From NCBI RefSeq assembly GCF_904848585.1, contig NZ_CAJHCR010000006.1:186001-250000 (forward strand): a stretch of 64,000 bases of DNA, in the 5' to 3' direction. The notes below the pieces were generated by a model. That model had not been told where the DNA came from. It was given only the letters and a program-made list of their open reading frames with translations, and searched no databases. Made by a program: the position numbers and the translations under genes. Below, one piece after another: positions 26,027-35,188 of this stretch; the first letter of the stretch is position 1, and every line of letters begins with the position of its first letter. Source of the stretch: Paraburkholderia kirstenboschensis. Its GTDB lineage: Bacteria > Pseudomonadota > Gammaproteobacteria > Burkholderiales > Burkholderiaceae.

Positions 26027-27229
26027 ATGAATAGAACGATCTGCTTTTTTACCGGCACTCGCGCCGAGTACGGCCTGCTCAGACCGCTGATGAAAGCGAT
26101 AGCGTCGACACCGGGTGCGACGTTGAAAACGCTTGTGACCGGCTCGCATCTGGCAGAGTCGGCTGGCGCCACGTGGCGCGAAATCGCGGCCGACGGGTTG
26201 CCCATCGACGAACGCGTGGAAGTGCTGCTCGACAGCGGCACCGACGAGGGCGTCGCCGCGTCGATCGGCCTCGGCGTAATGCGTTATGCCGAGGCGCTCA
26301 AGCGCCTCGCGCCCGACATGCTCGTGATTTTGGGCGACCGTTTTGAAGCTATCGCGGCGGCCATCGCGGCAACCGTCTGTAAAACTCCAATCGTGCATAT
26401 CCACGGCGGCGAGTTGACGCTCGGCGCGATGGACGACGCATTCCGGCACGCAATCACGAAGATGAGCCACCTGCATTTCACGAGCACGGAAGCTTATCGG
26501 CATCGCGTGATCCAACTTGGTGAAGATCCTGCGCGTGTACATAACGTCGGCGCCCTCGGCGTCGAGAATGCTCGCACGCTGCCGTTGCTGGAGCGTTCCG
26601 AGGTCGAGCGCCGCTTGAACCTCACGGCGGGACAACCGTATTTCCTCGTAACTTTTCATCCGGCGACACTCGACCGGCAAGTACCCGACGAGCAATTGCG
26701 AGCACTGCTGGATGCTCTCGAGACTTTCCCGGATCGCGCGATCGTGTTCACCGGTGCGAACGCAGATGCGGGTGGCGCCGGACTCAACCGGCTGCTCGCC
26801 GAATATGCACAGAAGCACGCCGACCGTTATCGCTTTTCGATGTCGCTCGGCGCAACGCTGTATCTGTCCGCTGCACGCGCGGCTGACGTCGTGATCGGCA
26901 ATTCGTCGAGCGGAATCATCGAGGTGCCGAGCTTCGGTACGCCCACGGTCGATATCGGCATCCGCCAGCAGGGCCGAATTCGTAGCGAAAGCGTATTGAC
27001 GTGCGCCGCCGAAATCGAAGCAATTAAGGGCGCCATTTCGAAAGCGCTGACGCCGGCATTTCGCGCCCGCGCTGCGACGGCCGCCAACCCCTATGAGCAG
27101 TCCGCGACCACCGCGAGGATGGTTGAAACACTAATGACGTGGGATAACGCGACTGCGTTGCACAAAAACTTCCACGACACGCTGCCGAATTCGTTGGCGC
27201 GCGCGCCAAGCGACGGGGTAGCGACGTGA
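26027..27229 (+). CDS. legG: UDP/GDP-HexNAc 2-epimerase (hydrolysing), NeuC/LegG family
   Basis: From the ATG at 26027, behind GGAGGGA, the protein has 400 residues. It has the epimerase_2 signatures FTGTRAEYGLLRPLMKAI (about 8-25), ILGDRFEA, HIHGGELTLGAMDD and GNSSSGIIEVPSFGTP (about 290-305). Hydrolysing epimerases release the nucleotide and invert C2, giving the free mannose-configured sugar used by the NeuB-type synthase. It completes LegB-LegC-LegH-LegG-LegI. The last about 25 residues are poorly conserved. A longer upstream frame from 25892 lies inside the preceding gene and is not used. Confidence 0.9.
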   Translation: MNRTICFFTGTRAEYGLLRPLMKAIASTPGATLKTLVTGSHLAESAGATWREIAADGLPIDERVEVLLDSGTDEGVAASIGLGVMRYAEALKRLAPDMLVILGDRFEAIAAAIAATVCKTPIVHIHGGELTLGAMDDAFRHAITKMSHLHFTSTEAYRHRVIQLGEDPARVHNVGALGVENARTLPLLERSEVERRLNLTAGQPYFLVTFHPATLDRQVPDEQLRALLDALETFPDRAIVFTGANADAGGAGLNRLLAEYAQKHADRYRFSMSLGATLYLSAARAADVVIGNSSSGIIEVPSFGTPTVDIGIRQQGRIRSESVLTCAAEIEAIKGAISKALTPAFRARAATAANPYEQSATTARMVETLMTWDNATALHKNFHDTLPNSLARAPSDGVAT

Positions 27230-27433
27230 TATCATAAAGTAATAGTGGCTTGTCGAGGGAGTCATAACAGCGCGCGGCGGATACGTTGTTGTGTTGCGTT
27301 ACTCCATGCTTCGTAGCGGCCACGCCCGCCTGACTCCCTCCCTTAAAGCCCCCACCGTTAGTGACTGGAACGTCCTATGCCTTTCCAGTTATTTGTTTCA
27401 AAGTCAATTTGAACTTCTTTGCTGTGTACTAAT

Positions 27434-28507
27434 ATGACGGCTCTCGACGAACTCGCTCATTTGAAAGTAACGCTCGATTCGAAAATATCGGATGTCATCG
27501 CACGTATTCAGGAAAGCGGTCCGGTTGCGTGCGCGTTGCTCTACGATCATACGGGCCAATTCATCAACATCATCACCGACGGCGATGTCCGGCGTGCCTT
27601 CCTCGAAGGCCACAAGCTTGACGACCTCGCTATCAAGATTCAGTCAATCAAGTCGCGCAGTGCGCGGCCGGCTCCCATAACCGCGAAAGTAACCGCGAGT
27701 GCCGACGAACGCGAACTGCTCTTCCGGAGGTACTCGCTGCGTCAACTCGTGCTGGTGGACGCCAAGGGATTGCCGGTTTCGATCATCGACCATCACGCGG
27801 TCAATCACGCGCCCAACTACATCGACCGCAAGTTTACCGCGGTGGTGATGGCCGGCGGTTTTGGCACACGTTTGCGTCCGTTCACCGCGGACACGCCCAA
27901 GCCAATGCTGCAGGTCAACGGTCGGCCGATGCTCGAAATCAGCATCGAGAAACTAGTCAGTCACGGCGCGAATCGCATCTTCATTTCCACGCACTATCTG
28001 CCCGAAAAGATTACCGACCACTTCGGCAATGGGGAAAAATTCGGCGTGGACATTCAGTACGTGCACGAGACCACGCCGCTCGGCACTGGCGGCGCACTCT
28101 CGCTGGTGCCGTTCCATGACGAGAACACGCTTGTCTTCAACGGCGACATCCTCACGAATCTCGACATCGGGATGTTCCTCGCGTTTCACCTGCGCAGCAA
28201 TTCGGCAATGACTATTGCTGCAACGCAATACAGCTTCCAAGTCCCGTTCGGCGTCATCACGGAAAGCGATTCACTGGTCACGCATATCGAAGAAAAGCCG
28301 AACTTCAGCTTCCTCGTGAATAGCGGCATCTACTTTTTGTCGAAACGCGTGTTCGAGACGCTGCCGGCCTCGGGGCACTACAACATGACCGACGTGGCCA
28401 GCAATCTCATCAAGGCGTCGTTGCCGGTATCGTGCTTCCCGATCTTCGAACATTGGCTCGACGTCGGCCGCCCGAGTGACTACGATCTCGCTTCCAAAAT
28501 TTTCTGA
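27434..28507 (+). CDS. ptmE: CBS-domain nucleotidyltransferase, GlcN-1-phosphate guanylyltransferase PtmE-like
   Basis: This 357-residue protein joins an N-terminal CBS pair (about 1-125, including INIITDGDVRRAFLEG) to a sugar nucleotidyltransferase domain beginning VVMAGGFGTRLRPFT (about 137-151) and including VFNGDILTNLD. That exact architecture is known for PtmE, which makes GDP-glucosamine for the GDP-route legionaminic acid pathway. A 204-bp gap separates it from legG, longer than elsewhere in the series, so it may also have its own promoter. An in-frame TTG at 27419 is an alternative start. Confidence 0.85.
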   Translation: MTALDELAHLKVTLDSKISDVIARIQESGPVACALLYDHTGQFINIITDGDVRRAFLEGHKLDDLAIKIQSIKSRSARPAPITAKVTASADERELLFRRYSLRQLVLVDAKGLPVSIIDHHAVNHAPNYIDRKFTAVVMAGGFGTRLRPFTADTPKPMLQVNGRPMLEISIEKLVSHGANRIFISTHYLPEKITDHFGNGEKFGVDIQYVHETTPLGTGGALSLVPFHDENTLVFNGDILTNLDIGMFLAFHLRSNSAMTIAATQYSFQVPFGVITESDSLVTHIEEKPNFSFLVNSGIYFLSKRVFETLPASGHYNMTDVASNLIKASLPVSCFPIFEHWLDVGRPSDYDLASKIF

Positions 28508-28552
28508 GCGACGGCCCTGTATGACCTTGGTGATCGACGTCGAACAGCGAGC

Positions 28553-29887
28553 ATGGCGCCGGTGATCAGCGTGCCCTTGCGCCCGCCGTTTATTTCGAGC
28601 GACCTCGCCCTCGTTCTGTCGCTCCGGCTATGGCAAGCGGGCGCAGGCCTACTGACTACGGTTCTCGCCGTGCATTTCCTGTCGCCGGAAATTCAGGGGT
28701 GGTATTACAGCTTTATAAGCGTCGCCGCGCTCTACTCATTGTTCGATCTCGGCCTTTCCATGGTACTGGTGCAAGTGTCCGCTCATGCGTTCACCGGCCT
28801 CACTTGGAAGTCTGACGGCAGTGTCGAAGGAGAGGCGACCGCTTACTTTCACGCGCTCGCGCATAGCGCGTTGCGCTGGTACGGTGTGACGGCGCTGGTG
28901 TTCGTGGTCGCGATTGTGCCAGGCGGCATGTTGTTCTTCGGCTCGAAACACTCGGCCACCATTCATTGGATCGCGCCTTGGCTCGTGCTGTGCACGTTGA
29001 CCGCGGCAAGCCTGATCGTCACGCCGTTCCTGTCGATTCTCGAAGGCACCGGGCAGATAGGCCGCGTGTATGCTTTACGCCTTTCTTTGGCGGTTTGCGG
29101 ATCCATTGCCTGCTGGGCGACGCTCGCCGACGGCGGGGGACTCTGGGCAACGGTGATGGTGCCGGCCGCGACGCTGCTGATCCCGCTGGTGTGGCTCGTC
29201 CGTTACCGGCGCGGTCTGTTGCGGATCGCCTCGCACAGCGCCGGCCACGGCTTCGGCTGGCGGCATGAAGTGTGGCCGCTGCAATGGCGGCTCGGCGTGA
29301 ACCTGCTATGCGGCTATTTGCTTACGCAGATCAATATTCCCATCCTGTTCCATACCCAGGGCGCGGTGATCGCCGGCCAACTCGGATTGTCGCTCGCGAT
29401 CGTGAACACGCTCGGACTCGTCGCACAATCCTGGATCACGCGGCGCGTGCCGTTGATGGCCCGCGCCGCCGCCATGCGCGACTGGCACACGCTCGATCAC
29501 ATGTTCAAGCGAGACTTCGCGATGTCGTCGGCGATCTTTCTCACGATGGCGATCGGCGTGGTGGCGGCGGATCTGATATTCGCCGATACGAAATACGCGC
29601 GCCGTGTACTGCCGTTCTGGCAACTGGCTGGCCTGCTCGTATTCGTGTTCAGCAACCAGTTGATCGGCGTCCTCGCCGCGCACTTGCGCAGCTTTCGTCG
29701 CGAGCCGTTCATGGCCGCGCTCGCCACGTCGACAATCCTGACGCTCCCGCTCATCGTATGGGCTGCGGCGCATTATTCGTCGGCCGGGCTGGTGACCGTC
29801 CTGGCATCGGTCAACTTGCTACTAAATCTACCTATTGCTTTCTTCATCTGGTATCGGTGCAACCGGGCCTGGAGACATGATTCGTGA
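28553..29887 (+). CDS. wzx: Polysaccharide flippase, Wzx-like
   Basis: The protein has 444 residues with about twelve membrane helices and few conserved charged motifs, as usual for Wzx/MATE-fold lipid-linked oligosaccharide flippases. The opening LSLRLWQAGAGLLTTVLAVHFLSPE is typical of the family. With the WecA-type WbiH it points to Wzx/Wzy-dependent assembly: the repeat unit is built on undecaprenyl diphosphate inside and flipped out. No equally clear Wzy polymerase is seen nearby. Its TGA overlaps the GTG start of the next gene. Confidence 0.8.
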   Translation: MAPVISVPLRPPFISSDLALVLSLRLWQAGAGLLTTVLAVHFLSPEIQGWYYSFISVAALYSLFDLGLSMVLVQVSAHAFTGLTWKSDGSVEGEATAYFHALAHSALRWYGVTALVFVVAIVPGGMLFFGSKHSATIHWIAPWLVLCTLTAASLIVTPFLSILEGTGQIGRVYALRLSLAVCGSIACWATLADGGGLWATVMVPAATLLIPLVWLVRYRRGLLRIASHSAGHGFGWRHEVWPLQWRLGVNLLCGYLLTQINIPILFHTQGAVIAGQLGLSLAIVNTLGLVAQSWITRRVPLMARAAAMRDWHTLDHMFKRDFAMSSAIFLTMAIGVVAADLIFADTKYARRVLPFWQLAGLLVFVFSNQLIGVLAAHLRSFRREPFMAALATSTILTLPLIVWAAAHYSSAGLVTVLASVNLLLNLPIAFFIWYRCNRAWRHDS

Positions 29888-30924
29888 ACGTTGAAACCGC
29901 CCCTCTACTGACCATCGCGATTCCCACTTTTTCTCGGGCTGGTTATCTTGAATTAAATTTGCGGAGTCTCGTCAAAGAATCGCGTTCGCTCCCCCAAGGC
30001 GTGCTCGAAGTGATCGTCTCCGACAATCATTCGACCGACGCGACGCCCGCGGTCGTGGCGAACGCGATCGCGCAAGGTCTGCCGATCCGTTATATCCGCA
30101 ACACGGTCGACGTCGGCTCCGACGCGAACATCGCTCAATGCTTCAACGAAGCACAAGGCCACTACGTACAGATCATGGGCGACGACGACCTCTATGTGGC
30201 CGGTACGCTGTCGTATCTGATAGACCACTTGCGCAAGGCCGAATACGGCGTGGTGTGTCTGCGCCCGTACGGCTACGAAGTGGACCCCGTTGCGGAACAT
30301 CCGGGCGGCGGTTCGCGCGTCGAACTGTTTGACGACATCGGCGATTTTCTTGCCGAGATCGGTTCGTACATTACGTTCATCTCGTCGTGCGTTATCAACC
30401 GGCGCGTTCAGCAGGAAATCGATGCGCGCCAGTTCTGCGGCAGCAACCTGGTGCAGGTGCATCTAGTCGTCAACGCGGCGTTGCAGGTGGGTCATAACGC
30501 ATATCTGAAGCGCTACATTTTGGCGTGCAAGCGCGCAAACTCCGGGGGTTACGATTTCTCCGAGGTGTTCGTCGAGCGGCTTGGTCGCATTCTCGACTCT
30601 TACCGTGCCGCCGGCCTCAGCGCGCACGCGATCGATCAGTTCGAAACGCGGATGCTGAAGTCGTATCACCCGTTCAATCTGGTGCGTCAACGGCTCGCGC
30701 GGCAAGGCGATTTGCGGGAAACGTACCGGCGCTTTTCGGCGCGCTTCGGCAAGCGACCGCTGTTCCGCTTCTGGGTCGCGCCGATCATCCGCTGGCCGCG
30801 CCCGTTCGCGCTCGCTTGGGGAATGATGGCGACGCTGGTCGGCCGCGTTGCCAACGGCGATTTCCGGCGTGGCATGCACTTCATGTTGAACAAGCTGCGC
30901 CGATGCAGTCAGCCGGCGTCGTGA
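29884..30924 (+). CDS. Glycosyltransferase family 2
   Basis: The protein has 346 residues and begins with GTG at 29884, overlapping the flippase stop (GTGA), so it is translationally coupled. The GT-A domain is clear: LLTIAIPTFSRAGYLE, VSDNHSTDATP and MGDDDLYVAGT (about 98-108) as the metal-binding acidic motif. The C-terminal third is basic and may sit on the membrane. It should add one sugar of the repeat unit; donor and acceptor are unknown. With the GT2 at 7593 it is one of only two ordinary cytoplasmic transferases seen here. That is few for a complex repeat, so others may lie outside the window. Confidence 0.85.
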   Translation: MNVETAPLLTIAIPTFSRAGYLELNLRSLVKESRSLPQGVLEVIVSDNHSTDATPAVVANAIAQGLPIRYIRNTVDVGSDANIAQCFNEAQGHYVQIMGDDDLYVAGTLSYLIDHLRKAEYGVVCLRPYGYEVDPVAEHPGGGSRVELFDDIGDFLAEIGSYITFISSCVINRRVQQEIDARQFCGSNLVQVHLVVNAALQVGHNAYLKRYILACKRANSGGYDFSEVFVERLGRILDSYRAAGLSAHAIDQFETRMLKSYHPFNLVRQRLARQGDLRETYRRFSARFGKRPLFRFWVAPIIRWPRPFALAWGMMATLVGRVANGDFRRGMHFMLNKLRRCSQPAS

Positions 30925-31013
30925 CAGCAGCAAACGCGAGATAACGCGATATGCCGCATCAGGAAGAAATACGACGCACTCCGTGCTTCAGGTCTCGGTC
31001 GAAGGCAAATGAT

Positions 31014-32255
31014 ATGAGCCATAAAAACCTCGAAATAGAACGGTTGCGCGCCGTCGCAGTATTGCTCACGATCATGGTTCACGCGCCGTTCAAGCAACTG
31101 TTCAGTCCGTATCTCTATTCGTCCTTCACCGGCGTCGATCTCTTCTTCGTGATCTCCGGGTTCGTCGTTTCGCGTTCGTTCCTCGCGACGCTGCCGGACG
31201 CGCTCGGTGCGTCGCCGGTCGAGCGCCTTGAACGCAGTAAGCAGTCGATCATTGCGTTCTACCTGCGGCGCGTGTTCCGGATCGCGCCGTCCGCATTCTT
31301 CTATATCTTCCTGTACTGGATCCTAGCGCTCGTGATGAAGGCGACCGGCAGCGTCGCGCTGTTCGCACGGCCCGCCGATGTCTTCCGCGAAGGCATCGCT
31401 TTCGCGGGCGGCATCTACAACTACGCGATGGCTTACCACAGCATTCCGACAAACATGGCGCACTACTACAGCTTGTCGATCGAAGAACATTTCTATTTGC
31501 TCGCACCGCTGCTGCTGGTACTGTGCGGCCGTACGTCATACAGGCTAGCGGCGAGCGCGGTCGGAGTAGGTCTGGTGCTTTTCGTCGCGCGGCCAATGAC
31601 GTCGATTAGCATCGCCGACCTGTCGCATACCCGCTTCGACGAACTGCTGTACGGCGTGATCATCGCGCTGCTGGTCCACAAGTATCGGCATCTTTCCGTG
31701 TGGCGTTTCCAAAGTATCGCCGATGGCGGCACTGTTCATTCGTCGGCGCTGGTCAACATGCTGCGTCACCCGTGCACGCGTTCGGTGCTCAAGGCACTGA
31801 TCGGGTTCGCGTTATGCGCACTACTCGCGCTGCTACCTGGGGTCCTGAACACTGATATCCTCGGCGGCTCGTCGACCCAGTTCTACTTCTCAAGCGCGGC
31901 GTTTTGCGGCTATGCGCTGGTATCAGTCGCACTCGTCACCCTGGCATCTTTAGAGCGTGGTTGGATCCTAAACATCCGCGGCCTGACCCGTCTGCTCGAA
32001 TACATCGGCGGCCGTTCGTATTCGATTTATCTCGGCCACGTGTTGCTACTCCTCGTGTACAACGATCTCTATTTCCGTTACTACGAGAATATCCCCGACT
32101 TTATCAAGCTGACCCGCGCTGGCTACGTGTTGCAGTTCGCGCTGTTTCTCGCTGTTGTGCTCGCGCTTGCGGAGAGCACGTACCGTCTCGTCGAGAAGCC
32201 GTGTATTGGCGTCGGCAAACGGGTTATCGGTTCAGTCACGGAGGCGCGAGCATGA
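31014..32255 (+). CDS. Membrane O-acyltransferase, OafA/YrhL (acyltransferase 3) family
   Basis: From the ATG at 31014 the protein has 413 residues and about ten membrane helices. It shows EIERLRAVAVLLTIMVHAPF near the start (Arg and His of the family motif), DLFFVISGFVVSRSF and SLSIEEHFYLLAPLL, all typical of acyltransferase-3 proteins. It is the second such enzyme in the locus, so the finished glycan may carry at least two O-acyl groups. The stop overlaps the start of the downstream ankyrin gene by ATGA. A start further upstream at 30951 would add 21 residues without homology. Confidence 0.85.
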   Translation: MSHKNLEIERLRAVAVLLTIMVHAPFKQLFSPYLYSSFTGVDLFFVISGFVVSRSFLATLPDALGASPVERLERSKQSIIAFYLRRVFRIAPSAFFYIFLYWILALVMKATGSVALFARPADVFREGIAFAGGIYNYAMAYHSIPTNMAHYYSLSIEEHFYLLAPLLLVLCGRTSYRLAASAVGVGLVLFVARPMTSISIADLSHTRFDELLYGVIIALLVHKYRHLSVWRFQSIADGGTVHSSALVNMLRHPCTRSVLKALIGFALCALLALLPGVLNTDILGGSSTQFYFSSAAFCGYALVSVALVTLASLERGWILNIRGLTRLLEYIGGRSYSIYLGHVLLLLVYNDLYFRYYENIPDFIKLTRAGYVLQFALFLAVVLALAESTYRLVEKPCIGVGKRVIGSVTEARA

Positions 32256-33061
32256 GACGCCACTTCCGACTCGCCGCCACGGGGCTGCTGCTCGCATCAA
32301 TTCCGGCGTTCGCGCAATACGACTATAACGACGACTTCACCAGAGCCGTCGCCGCTCATTATCCACCGCTGGTACGGCTGTTGATTACGAAAGGCGGCAA
32401 ACAGAATGTTCAGGACGATAGTGGCGATACACCGATGATGCAGGCGATCCGCTCGCACGACCGCGAAATCGCCGAGCTGCTGACGCACTATCAGCCCGAT
32501 CTCTTACTGTTGAACAGCCGCAATCACTCGGCCGCCACCGAAGCCGTGCTGGCGGACGACGCCGACAGCCTGCCCGAAGTGCTCGCACGCGAAGATTCGC
32601 TGCAAGTCGCACAAGCGTTGGGGCTCGCGATAAAGCTAACCAAACGGCGCGTGCTGAACCGTTTCGTCGAGCTGTTTGGTGCGCCAACGACCAACGATAT
32701 AGGGCAAGGCTTCCTGAGCAACCCACGGTCGTTTTTCGGCCTCGGCAACCGCGTTGCCTATGCGTTCTCATCGACGGAAGAACGCCCCGACGTCTGCGCG
32801 AAGCCGGCGACCACACTGTTGCTGCAAGGGAAGATCTGCAAGATCGATGGTGACATGCTCAGCGTCGAATGGCAATCTGTGTCGAACCTCGACAACGAAG
32901 ACTCGCACTGCTCGCCGCAAAAACGCCTGCGATTCGTGCGTAAGACCAACCCCGTGTGGAGCGAGAAATTCCTCGGCTCGTGCGGCGTACCGCCGAGTTA
33001 CTTCTCGAATCTGCCGGCGTCGTTCAACTACCGTCAGTTCATCGTGCCGGAACTGCGCTGA
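32252..33061 (+). CDS. Exported ankyrin-repeat protein
   Basis: The protein has 269 residues starting with the ATG at 32252, which overlaps the acyltransferase stop. Residues 1-22 form a signal peptide (two Arg, a hydrophobic core, then AFAQ at the cleavage site). About residues 25-120 carry ankyrin-like helices, with VRLLITKGGKQNVQDDSGDTPMM and a following EIAELL segment. The C-terminal half has four Cys that could form disulfides in the periplasm. Its coupling to an O-acyltransferase suggests a periplasmic partner or scaffold for polysaccharide modification. I know no characterised homologue with that function. Confidence 0.75.
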   Translation: MRRHFRLAATGLLLASIPAFAQYDYNDDFTRAVAAHYPPLVRLLITKGGKQNVQDDSGDTPMMQAIRSHDREIAELLTHYQPDLLLLNSRNHSAATEAVLADDADSLPEVLAREDSLQVAQALGLAIKLTKRRVLNRFVELFGAPTTNDIGQGFLSNPRSFFGLGNRVAYAFSSTEERPDVCAKPATTLLLQGKICKIDGDMLSVEWQSVSNLDNEDSHCSPQKRLRFVRKTNPVWSEKFLGSCGVPPSYFSNLPASFNYRQFIVPELR

Positions 33062-33083
33062 CGCGCGGCGCGCGCTCCAATCG

Positions 33084-33665
33084 CTAGCGAAACAGGTGAA
33101 GCGCCGCGTGTTGAAGCAACATGATCGTCTTTGCGTCGATGATCTCGCCGCTGACGATCATGTCAAGCGCGCGATCGATCGTCAGTTCGACGACCGTGAT
33201 GTCCTCGCCCTCTTCAATAAGGCCGCCGCCCGCATGGATCCGATCGGCTTCGGTGTAAGGCGAGACATAACCGTACACCACGTGCGTCACGCAGCCGGGA
33301 ATCATCAGCGCTTTGAACACCTTGTGCATTTCGCCGACGCGATACCCGGCTTCCTCGGCCACTTCGTCGCGTGCGCGCGCTTGCGGCTCGGAACCGTCCA
33401 GAAAACCGGCGGGTGCCTCCAATAGCCAACCGCTCTCGCCACGTAAATACGCAGGCAATCTGAACTGCTTCACGAGAATAACCGTACGCCGCGCGAGATC
33501 GTACAGCAGCGCGGTCGCGCCGTCCGCGACGTGATAGATCTCGCGGCTCAGCACCTGCTTGCTGCCGTCGTCGCGCTCATACTCGAAGGTTTGAAAATCG
33601 AGCCGCTGTTGTTTCTCCGACAAAGCATTTACCGACAGCATCCGGATACGCTCCCGCTTTGACAT
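33084..33665 (-). CDS. nudK: NUDIX hydrolase, NudK-like (GDP-mannose/ADP-ribose pyrophosphatase group)
   Basis: The protein has 193 residues. The Nudix helix is GFLDGSEPQARARDEVAEEAGY, but it is split here by one missing residue and has Asp for the usual Arg before the first Glu. Escherichia coli NudK has the same one-residue shortening. GATALLYD, LVKQFRLPAY and the VTHVVYGYVSPY and AGGG segments also resemble NudK. It would hydrolyse GDP-mannose or related GDP- or ADP-sugars. It follows rmlD by 63 bp on the same strand. In a locus that uses GDP-sugars it could recycle or limit them. ADP-ribose hydrolysis is the alternative. Confidence 0.75.
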   Translation of the reverse strand: MSKRERIRMLSVNALSEKQQRLDFQTFEYERDDGSKQVLSREIYHVADGATALLYDLARRTVILVKQFRLPAYLRGESGWLLEAPAGFLDGSEPQARARDEVAEEAGYRVGEMHKVFKALMIPGCVTHVVYGYVSPYTEADRIHAGGGLIEEGEDITVVELTIDRALDMIVSGEIIDAKTIMLLQHAALHLFR

Positions 33666-33728
33666 CGTCGCTCTCCTTTCGGCGAAACGGAATCAGACTC
33701 GCTGTGTCACTGCGCCCCGCCGTGCACC

Positions 33729-34625
33729 TCAGCGGCCATCGAGGCACAACCGCAACGCATCGCGCCAATCTGGCGCGCAAACTCCGAATGCCGCATTGAA
33801 TTTGTCGTTTGACAGTTGTGAGTTGGCCGGCCGCGCGGCGGGCGTCGGATAGGACGAGGCGGCAATTGGCTTCACAAGGGGACGCTTGTCGCCGCCCGCG
33901 AGCTCGAAAATCGCTTCGGCGAAACCGTGCCACGACGTCGCGCCGGCTGCGGTCAAATGATAGACGCCCGAATGCGCGCGCCACCAGTCGCGAACCTCGT
34001 CCGCCGTGCCGGCGACGGATTGCGCAAGCACGTTCGACGTCAGCGACGCGATCGTATTGGCCCAGGTCGGCGCGCCGTGCTGATCGGCGACCACATCGAG
34101 TTCATCCCGCTCCAACCCCAGCCGCAGCATCGTAAGCAAAAAATTTCTGCCGCGCATACCGTACACCCAACTCGTACGCAGAATCAGATGATCGCAACCG
34201 GTGTCCGCGATCGCTTCCTCGCCTGCGAGCTTGGTGCGACCGTACACGTTCTGCGGACCGGTCGGATCGCTCTCGACATACGCGGTTTGTTTCGTGCCGT
34301 CGAACACATAGTCGGTTGAGTAATGCACGAGCGCCGCGCCCACGCGTTTGGCTTCCTCGGCAAACACGCGCGGCGCGTCCACGTTGACCTGGGTGGCGGC
34401 CGCCACGTCGGACTCCGCGGCATCGACCGCGGTGTAAGCAGACGGGTTGACGATCAATACCGGCTTCGTTTCGCGCACGACATCGCGAATCTGCTGCGGG
34501 TCGCGCAGATCCAGCCGGTTGCGCGCAAGCGACACGATCTGTCCCAGCCCTTGCAAACTGCGCTGCAATTCGAAACCAACCTGACCGTGGATGCCGGTCA
34601 GCAACACGACGCGTGGCTGTGTCAT
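33729..34625 (-). CDS. rmlD: dTDP-4-dehydrorhamnose reductase
   Basis: From the ATG at 34625 the protein has 298 residues, the usual RmlD length. It carries TGIHGQVGFEL (about 10-20), STDYVFDGT and YGRTKLAGE (about 128-136, the YxxxK motif). The C-terminal ATSWHGFAEAIFELAG part is also typical. It performs the last step to dTDP-L-rhamnose. An open frame runs upstream into rmlC but does not belong to the protein. It is the fourth gene of a leftward rmlBACD operon, 11 bp behind rmlC. Confidence 0.95.
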   Translation of the reverse strand: MTQPRVVLLTGIHGQVGFELQRSLQGLGQIVSLARNRLDLRDPQQIRDVVRETKPVLIVNPSAYTAVDAAESDVAAATQVNVDAPRVFAEEAKRVGAALVHYSTDYVFDGTKQTAYVESDPTGPQNVYGRTKLAGEEAIADTGCDHLILRTSWVYGMRGRNFLLTMLRLGLERDELDVVADQHGAPTWANTIASLTSNVLAQSVAGTADEVRDWWRAHSGVYHLTAAGATSWHGFAEAIFELAGGDKRPLVKPIAASSYPTPAARPANSQLSNDKFNAAFGVCAPDWRDALRLCLDGR

Positions 34626-34636
34626 CGCCCGTCTCC

Positions 34637-35188
34637 TCAATCCGCCAGGTCGGCGTCGGCCAGCGGCGGCGCGTTGGCGTCTTTCGCTGCCAGCAGCGGC
34701 TCGCCGTCGAGCGGCCATCCTATGCCGATCTGCGAATCGTTCCATAGCGTGCATCGTTCGTGTTCGGCAAACCAGTAGTCGGTGGTCTTGTACAGGACCT
34801 CGGCTTGTTCGGACAACACCGCAAAGCCGTGCGCGAACCCCGCCGGAATCCATATCTGCCGCTTGTTCTCGGCGCTCAGCCGCTCGCCCGCCCATTGACC
34901 GAAGGTCGGCGAGCCTCTGCGGATGTCCACCGCGACGTCGAACACTTCGCCGGAGACGACACGCACGAGCTTCCCCTGCGGCCGCACAAGCTGATAGTGC
35001 AAACCACGCAGTACGTTCTTCACCGAAAACGAATGATTATCCTGCACAAATTCGACATGCTGGCCGAGCGCGTCGGCGAACTCCTGCGCATTGAAACTTT
35101 CGAAGAAGAACCCGCGGGTATCCGAAAATACTTTCGGTTCGATGATTTTCACTTCCGGCAACGAGGTCGGAATGACGATGAGCTTCAT
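34637..35188 (-). CDS. rmlC: dTDP-4-dehydrorhamnose 3,5-epimerase
   Basis: This 183-residue cupin has the RmlC pattern: PKVFSDTRGFFFESFN, QDNHSFSVKNVLRGLHYQ (catalytic His near 62), GEVFDVAVDIRRGSPTFG and IPAGFAHGFAVLSE. It converts dTDP-4-keto-6-deoxyglucose to the L-lyxo form. Its ATG overlaps the stop of rmlA by ATGA. Length, motifs and context all agree. Confidence 0.95.
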   Translation of the reverse strand: MKLIVIPTSLPEVKIIEPKVFSDTRGFFFESFNAQEFADALGQHVEFVQDNHSFSVKNVLRGLHYQLVRPQGKLVRVVSGEVFDVAVDIRRGSPTFGQWAGERLSAENKRQIWIPAGFAHGFAVLSEQAEVLYKTTDYWFAEHERCTLWNDSQIGIGWPLDGEPLLAAKDANAPPLADADLAD

